This document shows positions 5,986-10,009 of a stretch of 10,009 nucleotides of DNA, in pieces. Source of the DNA: Scatosoma sp045652965 (GTDB lineage: Bacteria > Bacillota > Clostridia > Christensenellales > Borkfalkiaceae). The number at the start of each line of letters is the position of its first letter. Positions within the stretch are counted from its first letter, which is position 1. A program made the translations under genes and the position numbers. The notes beneath the pieces were generated by a model that did not search any database, had not been told where the DNA came from, and worked only from the letters and a program-made list of their open reading frames with translations. The stretch is from contig JAZOLI010000057.1 in NCBI GenBank assembly GCA_045652965.1, positions 1 through 10,009 on the forward strand, given 5' to 3'.

Positions 5986-6270
5986 ATGTATTTGACGAGT
6001 TTGAAAAATCTACTCTCCACCACCGCCGTTCTCGGTGTTTTTTGGCTTTTCCTTATCTTCGGCGTATGCTTTTTGGCAGTGCACATCGCGCGGCTCGTAT
6101 GTTTTGGTTGGCTATATCAAAAACAGGAAAAAGCGCAAACGGAGACGGAAGAAAAAAAGGAAAAAGCGCCCGAGCCGAAGCCGAGCGCAGAACCCGTTTA
6201 TTACATTGTAGAACGAAAGCGCAAACCCCGCCAAAGCTATGGCGAGCCGAAAGAAATACGCTTCAAATAA
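5986..6270 (+). CDS. Small single-pass membrane protein, function unknown
   Basis: I do not recognise this 94-residue protein. It has one long hydrophobic segment (about 12-44, VFWLFLIFGVCFLAV at 18-32), then a charged Glu/Lys/Pro-rich linker (45-68) and a basic tail (about 70-94) with VYYIVERKRKP and GEPKEIRFK. The compact tail after a low-complexity linker suggests that it, rather than the linker, is the conserved functional part, perhaps on the cytoplasmic side by the positive-inside rule. The frame is open further upstream (to 5866), but that part overlaps the DeoC-like gene antisense. The ATG at 5986 directly follows a -10 element. It is divergent from the DeoC-like gene and convergent with rsfS, with only three bases between the two stop codons. 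That it is a real gene rests on the membrane segment, the open frame and the tight fit between neighbours. Confidence 0.65.
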   Translation: MYLTSLKNLLSTTAVLGVFWLFLIFGVCFLAVHIARLVCFGWLYQKQEKAQTETEEKKEKAPEPKPSAEPVYYIVERKRKPRQSYGEPKEIRFK

Positions 6271-6273
6271 GTG

Positions 6274-6660
6274 TTAAGCCTTTTCGAAAGACTCCGTTTT
6301 ATCGTTATACTTTTCGAGATTGCCCCCATCCGTCCAAAGGCGTTCCAAGTGATAGAAAAGGCGCGTTTCATCGTTGAAGATATGCACGATCACGTCAGCG
6401 TAATCGACAACCGCCCAACGCCCGTCACGCACGCCTTCCGTGCGCGTAGGCACGATGCCAAATTCCCTTTCCACAAGTTCTTCCACACGTTCGCCCATGG
6501 CGCGAATTTGCGGCGCGTTTGAACCGCTCGCGATGATAAAATAATCGCAAATGTCCGTCTTTTCACGCACGTATAAGGACACGATGTCCTTGCCAAGTTT
6601 ATCAGCAAGCGCCTTACACACCGTCAAGGCAAGCGCCTTAGAATCAATCGTTTTCGTCAT
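6274..6660 (-). CDS. rsfS: Ribosomal silencing factor RsfS
   Basis: RsfS binds ribosomal protein uL14 on the large subunit and blocks joining with the small subunit, lowering translation when nutrients are short. The 128-residue product covers the whole family domain: KALALTVCKALADKLGKDIV (9-28), then TDICDYFIIASGSNAPQIRA (36-55), the hallmark of the fold, then GRWAVVDYADVIVHIF (81-96) and a short end RLFYHLERLW (101-110). The start is set by AAGGAG eight bases before the ATG at 6658-6660. A frame extending to 6690 lacks such a site. The gene begins inside the last codons of the nadD-yqeK fusion, so the two are translationally coupled. The order nadD-yqeK-rsfS (yqeL) is the same as in Bacillus. 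Confidence 0.96.
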   Translation of the reverse strand: MTKTIDSKALALTVCKALADKLGKDIVSLYVREKTDICDYFIIASGSNAPQIRAMGERVEELVEREFGIVPTRTEGVRDGRWAVVDYADVIVHIFNDETRLFYHLERLWTDGGNLEKYNDKTESFEKA

Positions 6661-7807
6661 AATCATTTCTCCTTTTTTTATAATATTCAAGCGCCAATAG
6701 CGTCAGCGGATAAATTTCCGCTTCTTTTTTTTGTAAAAATCCGATCGTTTCCTGCAAAGCGAGCGCAAGCGTTTTATCTAACGGCTCGTTGTAAAACGCC
6801 GCGCGGATCTTTTCCACGCCGTTATATTGCCGCCCTTCTTCCACCATATCCGCAAGGAAAATCAGCTTCCCAAGCTCCGTCATTTGCGGCTTTCCGCTCG
6901 TATGATAGCGCACCGCATCCAAAATTTCCAAATCGTCTACGCCAAGCACCTTTTCGGCAACGTAAGCGCCTGCAAATTGATGCCAAACGCTCTTTGGCAC
7001 TTGTCCCCAATCGCTAGGCGGTGTAAAACCTTTGAGCAAAGGGCTATCGGGGGATAAATTTTTTGCACAGTCGTGGAAAAGCGCCGCCGCGATCGCCTTT
7101 TTTTCATCCAGTTTTAAAGAAACCGCGCGCGCCGCCGCAACGAACGCCACCCGAAGCGAGTGCTCTTTTCGGCTAAGTTTTTCTAAATCAAGCGCGTCCT
7201 TTGCCCGTGGAATTTCATATAGTCCACTGTTTTTGATATATTCGTAAACCGCAGGGCTTACCAGGGAAGAAAAATCTTCTCCTGCCGCCGCCAAAACACG
7301 GATCTTCGTGGAAGAAACGTCCGCGCCGTTATAGCCCACGCAAACGAAATTTTTACCAAAACGCTCGAAGAAGAGTTGTTGTTCTTTCCCTATCCAATCG
7401 GTTTTTTCATTTCTCGCGCATACGGCAAGCGTAGCGCAAGAGAGAATCTCATCAGGATTTTTCCAAGTGGGGAAATCGCGAAGCATATCCGTGCCCACGA
7501 GCCAAAACAGCTCCGCATCTTGATACATTTCTTTAAAATGCCGACAGGTGAGATAGGTATAGCTCACGCCCCCTTGCGCAATTTCAAAATCGGAAACTTC
7601 CACCTTATCCATTTCAGAAAACGCCATCTTGCAAGCCTCAAGCCGCACATGGTTATCTGCAAGCACTCTACCTTGTTTATGTGGCGGTGCATAGGCAGGC
7701 ATAATCAAAAGCCGATCGAGCCCAAGCGTTTGAATTGCCGCCTGCGCCACGCGAATATGCTCGATATGCACGGGGTCGAACGACCCACCGAAAATGCCAA
7801 CTTTCAT
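6644..7807 (-). CDS. nadD: Fusion of nicotinate-nucleotide adenylyltransferase (NadD) and YqeK-type HD hydrolase
   Basis: This is one 387-residue frame with two enzymes. Residues 1 to about 195 are NadD, which joins ATP and nicotinate mononucleotide to make deamido-NAD: GGSFDPVHIEH (7-17) with nucleotide-binding His14 and His17, PPHK at 41-44, and SSTKIR (165-170). Residues about 205-387 are a YqeK HD domain with metal ligands His216, His245-Asp246, His276, His302 and Asp320. YqeK proteins hydrolyse diadenosine tetraphosphate symmetrically. In B. subtilis nadD (189 residues) and yqeK (186) are adjacent separate genes, and the summed length fits a clean fusion with both active sites intact. 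The linker LYEIPRAKDALDLEK (196-210) shows no stop or frameshift. The start matches the family N-terminus. The end overlaps rsfS by 17 bases. Confidence 0.95.
   Translation of the reverse strand: MKVGIFGGSFDPVHIEHIRVAQAAIQTLGLDRLLIMPAYAPPHKQGRVLADNHVRLEACKMAFSEMDKVEVSDFEIAQGGVSYTYLTCRHFKEMYQDAELFWLVGTDMLRDFPTWKNPDEILSCATLAVCARNEKTDWIGKEQQLFFERFGKNFVCVGYNGADVSSTKIRVLAAAGEDFSSLVSPAVYEYIKNSGLYEIPRAKDALDLEKLSRKEHSLRVAFVAAARAVSLKLDEKKAIAAALFHDCAKNLSPDSPLLKGFTPPSDWGQVPKSVWHQFAGAYVAEKVLGVDDLEILDAVRYHTSGKPQMTELGKLIFLADMVEEGRQYNGVEKIRAAFYNEPLDKTLALALQETIGFLQKKEAEIYPLTLLALEYYKKRRNDYDEND
6669..6674 (-). promoter_or_regulatory. Ribosome binding site of rsfS
   Basis: AAGGAG on the minus strand lies within the coding sequence of nadD-yqeK, eight bases before the rsfS ATG at 6658-6660. 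A nearer ATG at 6664-6666 is only two bases away, too close, so the later ATG is preferred. Confidence 0.85.
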
Positions 7808-7819
7808 AACCTACTTACC

Positions 7820-7848
7820 ATTATACTACATATTTTCGTTTTTTTCAA
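7820..7848 (-). promoter_or_regulatory. Sigma-A-type promoter of nadD-yqeK-rsfS
   Basis: On the minus strand TTGAAA (7843-7848) is followed after exactly 17 bases by TATAAT (7820-7825). Twelve bases separate the -10 from the nadD ATG, so the expected leader is only about 5-6 bases, too short for a normal Shine-Dalgarno sequence. Confidence 0.8.
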
Positions 7849-7883
7849 GTTTAGAAAGGCAAAAATCCGTCAAAAATGTAAGC

Positions 7884-8639
7884 ATGAAAAAATCGGCATT
7901 TCTTTCGGATATCATTTTTACCTTTTTTCTTGTGTGGATCGTCACACTTTGCCTGTTCCGCCACCTAAAAATCAGTTTAACTTCTTCGCTCATTCTCGCC
8001 GCCCTTTGCGGCTTACTTTCCGCTTGCGCACACGCCATGCTTTTGCAAAGCAAACAAAAAACTTTGCTTTTAAAACGCTCGGATGCCGCGCTCAAAGAAA
8101 AACTTTCAACGCACCTTGCCCTGCTTGGCGATGAAGAGAAAACACAGCTTTTTGTGGTTGCTCTTTCCGCCTTAGAAAACGCAAACGTGAAACGGGTGGG
8201 AAAACTAAGGTTGGAATCGGAAAAACACCTTTATTTTTTATGTTTCCGCTTCGCGCCCGTGACGACCGACGACGTTGCTCGATATTCCCGTTATCAAACG
8301 AACAAGCAAAAAACGATTGTTTGCGAGCAAATTGAACAAAGCGCGCTTGAACTTTGCAACCGCCTGCACATCGAAGTGCGCGCAGGGGATTTCGCCTTTG
8401 GACTTCTGCGTTCTCAAAACGCCCTGCCTGAAAATTATCTTTGCGACGAGCCGAAAAAGGACAAGCACAAACGCCGCTTACGGCTATGCTTTGCTCGTTC
8501 CAACGCAAAACGCTTTTTAACGAGCGCAACGCTCATCTTGCTTTTATCGCTCGTCACGCCCTTCCCCTTTTATTATCTGCTTTTTGGCGGTGTTTTAATC
8601 GCCGTTGCAATCGTCATCCGTATCTTTGGCTACGTGTAA
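7884..8639 (+). CDS. Membrane protein with a possible degenerate Mrr-like domain
   Basis: I cannot name this 251-residue protein. It has two hydrophobic helices at the N-terminus (about 8-26 and 31-52), a soluble region (about 55-205), and a C-terminal hydrophobic hairpin (about 211-248) split by TPFPFYY. In the soluble part, a strand (HLYFLCFRF, 115-123), a helix beginning VTTDDVARYSRY (126-137), a strand (KTIVCEQ, 143-149), a helix SALELCNRLHIEV (153-165) and AGDFAFGLL (167-175) follow the order seen in the C-terminal half of Mrr-type PD-(D/E)XK nuclease domains. The usual Q-x-K catalytic motif is not visible, so activity is doubtful; this is a pattern-level suggestion. The frame continues upstream to 7794, but the ATG at 7884 starts just before the first membrane helix. 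It has no Shine-Dalgarno sequence and no clear promoter. Its last 45 bases overlap nnrD on the other strand. Confidence 0.7.
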   Translation: MKKSAFLSDIIFTFFLVWIVTLCLFRHLKISLTSSLILAALCGLLSACAHAMLLQSKQKTLLLKRSDAALKEKLSTHLALLGDEEKTQLFVVALSALENANVKRVGKLRLESEKHLYFLCFRFAPVTTDDVARYSRYQTNKQKTIVCEQIEQSALELCNRLHIEVRAGDFAFGLLRSQNALPENYLCDEPKKDKHKRRLRLCFARSNAKRFLTSATLILLLSLVTPFPFYYLLFGGVLIAVAIVIRIFGYV

Positions 8640-9461
8640 AAACGCCCCACCCAGGTATGAGATGAGATCGGTTGCCGTGAGTGAATATTCGCTTATTTTT
8701 TCTCCTGCGAGCTCGGCGGCAAGCCCCACGATATACGCGCCTGCGCACGCGCCGTCAAACGTCGTTTTTCCGCTTGCGCAAAGCCCTGCGATCACGCCCG
8801 CGAGCACGTCGCCCGTGCCACCCTTGGCTTGCCCCGACGTGCCACGCTCGTTTACGTAAGTATTCTCGCCGTTTTCGATCACCGAAAGGGCGTTTTTTAA
8901 AAGCACGTTCACTTTATACCGCGCCGCAAATTCCTTTGCCGCCGTAAATCCTTTGGATAAAATTTCTTCCACGCTTTGCTTGCAAAGTCTTGAAAATTCT
9001 TTCACGTGGGGCGTAAGCAAAACGTCCCCTTTTTTGCGCGCGAACACATCTGCAAGAGAGCAATATTTCGCAAGCGAATTGAGCGCGTCGGCATCTAAAA
9101 TAAGCCTGCCCGAAAAATTTTCTATCAGCCAAACCGCACCGTCGGCAACCTGACGAGAAACGCCCATACCCATGCCGTAGGCAATCGAATCGTAGGCAAG
9201 GAGCGCTTCTAAACCCACAAATTTTTTAAGCAACACTTCAGGGATTTTTAAAACGAAATAAGGAAAAATATTTTCCGGCACGAACAAAGCGGTATAGCCT
9301 GCGCCTGCGCGCAAACAAGCCGCCGCGGCAAGATACGCCGCACCCGTATATTCTTCACTGCCTGCCACGATTGCGGCTTTGCCATAATCGCCCTTGTTGG
9401 AGTTGCGCTCGCGCTTAGGCAAAAGCGCCGCCACCGTGTTTTTATCTAAAATTTTTTGCAT
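8595..9461 (-). CDS. nnrD: ADP-dependent NAD(P)H-hydrate dehydratase (CARKD domain)
   Basis: NnrD restores damaged, hydrated NADH and NADPH by ADP- (or ATP-) driven dehydration. The 288-residue product is a single ribokinase-like CARKD domain: NKGDYGKAAIVAGS (22-35) with EYTGAAYLAAAACLRAGAGY (37-56), LILDADALNSL (120-130), LLTPHVKEFSRL (148-159), and QAKGGTGDVLAGVIAGL (211-227) with the catalytic Asp218 in GGTGD. The N-terminal NnrE epimerase half present in many bacterial fusions is absent, so the epimerase must be encoded elsewhere or be missing. The ATG at 9459-9461 is set by AAGGAG eight bases upstream; a TTG two codons earlier is too close to it. The gene starts two bases after the birA stop. 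The acidic tail TDDDCNGD lies in the antisense overlap with the gene at 7884-8639. Confidence 0.95.
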   Translation of the reverse strand: MQKILDKNTVAALLPKRERNSNKGDYGKAAIVAGSEEYTGAAYLAAAACLRAGAGYTALFVPENIFPYFVLKIPEVLLKKFVGLEALLAYDSIAYGMGMGVSRQVADGAVWLIENFSGRLILDADALNSLAKYCSLADVFARKKGDVLLTPHVKEFSRLCKQSVEEILSKGFTAAKEFAARYKVNVLLKNALSVIENGENTYVNERGTSGQAKGGTGDVLAGVIAGLCASGKTTFDGACAGAYIVGLAAELAGEKISEYSLTATDLISYLGGAFLHVAKDTDDDCNGD

Positions 9462-9463
9462 TT

Positions 9464-10009
9464 TCAATTCTCCTTGACAACGCGAAGCGAAACTTCCGCC
9501 GCCACGAACCGTTTTTGCTCGTCACCTACGCTCGCCCAAAGCCCGCCCGTTTCATCTACCGAGATGAGCTTCGCGCGTTCTTCCTTCTCACCGATCACGA
9601 GCGTAATTTCTTCTCCAAGCCAACCCAAATGCCGCGCATATTTTTCATAAATCTTTTCTTCTTGCAAAAACCCGACAAGCCTTTCCACCACCGTTTGCAC
9701 TTCAATTTTTTCGCCCGTTTCTTTCAAAATCGTGGTTGCAATGGGCAAAAGTTCTTGTGGGAGCTCCCCCCAAACGTTGAGCCCAATGCCCACAACGGAA
9801 GAAGCAATATTTTTTCCGCTGAGCGCGTTTTCAATCAAGATACCGCAAATTTTCTTGCCGTTCACATAAACGTCGTTGGGCCATTTTATTTTAGGTTTCA
9901 CGCCGAAAGAAAGGAGCGTTTCACACACCGCCGCCGCCGCGGTTTGCATAATTTGAAAGGCGTTTTCGGCAGGAAAATTCTGATAAAATTTAAGCAAAGA
10001 AAGATACAC
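9464..10009 (-). CDS. birA: Biotin--[acetyl-CoA-carboxylase] ligase, C-terminal part (runs off the right edge)
   Basis: BirA activates biotin as biotinoyl-AMP and attaches it to the biotin carrier of acetyl-CoA carboxylase and related enzymes. The 181 residues present begin within the catalytic domain (YLSLLKF corresponds to the strand after the GRGR loop, which is beyond the edge). The central motif KWPNDVYVNGKKICGILIE (residues 42-60 of this fragment) holds the lysine that contacts biotin and the adenylate, and VVGIGLNV (72-79) follows. The C-terminal SH3-like domain occupies about 133-178 (LGEEITLVIG, then LISVDETGGLWAS). The first codon in the window is GTG but is internal, not a start. 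Whether an N-terminal repressor helix-turn-helix exists cannot be told here. Its stop lies two bases before the nnrD start, so they share a transcript. Confidence 0.96.
   Translation of the reverse strand: MYLSLLKFYQNFPAENAFQIMQTAAAAVCETLLSFGVKPKIKWPNDVYVNGKKICGILIENALSGKNIASSVVGIGLNVWGELPQELLPIATTILKETGEKIEVQTVVERLVGFLQEEKIYEKYARHLGWLGEEITLVIGEKEERAKLISVDETGGLWASVGDEQKRFVAAEVSLRVVKEN
9470..9475 (-). promoter_or_regulatory. Ribosome binding site of nnrD
   Basis: AAGGAG on the minus strand is made from the last sense codons of birA (Lys-Glu). It stands eight bases before the nnrD ATG and only two before a TTG at 9465-9467, so it selects the ATG. Confidence 0.85.

Noticed and set aside
6271..6300. 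Possible terminator between the small membrane gene and rsfS (CTTTTCGAAAG)
   Set aside because: The stem is four A-T-rich pairs inside the rsfS coding end and has no proper T run.

Overview
The window reads as a chromosomal housekeeping segment from a Gram-positive, probably endospore-forming member of the Clostridia (Bacillota). The evidence is a SigH-type sigma factor, a CwlD-type spore-cortex amidase, Mini-ribonuclease III, a NadD-YqeK-RsfS block, and gene orders that match pieces of the Bacillus/Clostridium chromosome. No tRNA, rRNA, CRISPR array, insertion sequence or phage gene is visible. Genes fill almost the whole window, and no gene-free gap exceeds about 150 bases.

Layout, left to right. 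At 1-4150, on the minus strand, six genes lie head to tail and are probably one operon, read from right to left: mrnC, rlmB, sigH, dnaX, ybaB/ebfC and recR (cut by the left edge). A strong promoter lies directly before mrnC. Two clusters that are separate in B. subtilis (mrnC-rlmB-(yacP)-sigH and dnaX-yaaK-recR) are joined here. The 150-base gap between ybaB and recR holds a 125-base element with inverted-repeat ends. At 4214-5904 (minus) come a DeoC-like protein that has lost its aldolase residues, a rho-independent terminator, and then cwlD behind a promoter resembling sigma-E sites. At 5986-6270 (plus) is a small single-pass membrane protein, divergent from the DeoC-like gene. At 6274-7807 (minus) are a NadD-YqeK fusion and rsfS. 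At 7884-8639 (plus) is an unrecognised membrane protein whose end overlaps nnrD tail to tail. At 8595-10009 (minus) are nnrD and birA (cut by the right edge).

Roles. The first operon combines ribosome maturation (MrnC processes 23S rRNA ends, RlmB methylates 23S rRNA), the transition-state sigma factor SigH, and replication or repair factors (DnaX clamp loader, YbaB, RecR). The NadD-YqeK/RsfS block links NAD synthesis, dinucleotide hydrolysis and ribosome silencing. NnrD repairs damaged NAD(P)H, and BirA attaches biotin.

The most interesting pattern concerns translation starts. Genes inside operons have clear Shine-Dalgarno sequences. Genes at operon heads (mrnC, cwlD, the DeoC-like gene, the small membrane gene) have none, and their ATG lies only 6-7 bases after a -10 element, which suggests leaderless mRNAs. 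The catalytically degenerate DeoC-like protein and the inverted-repeat element are the other main leads.
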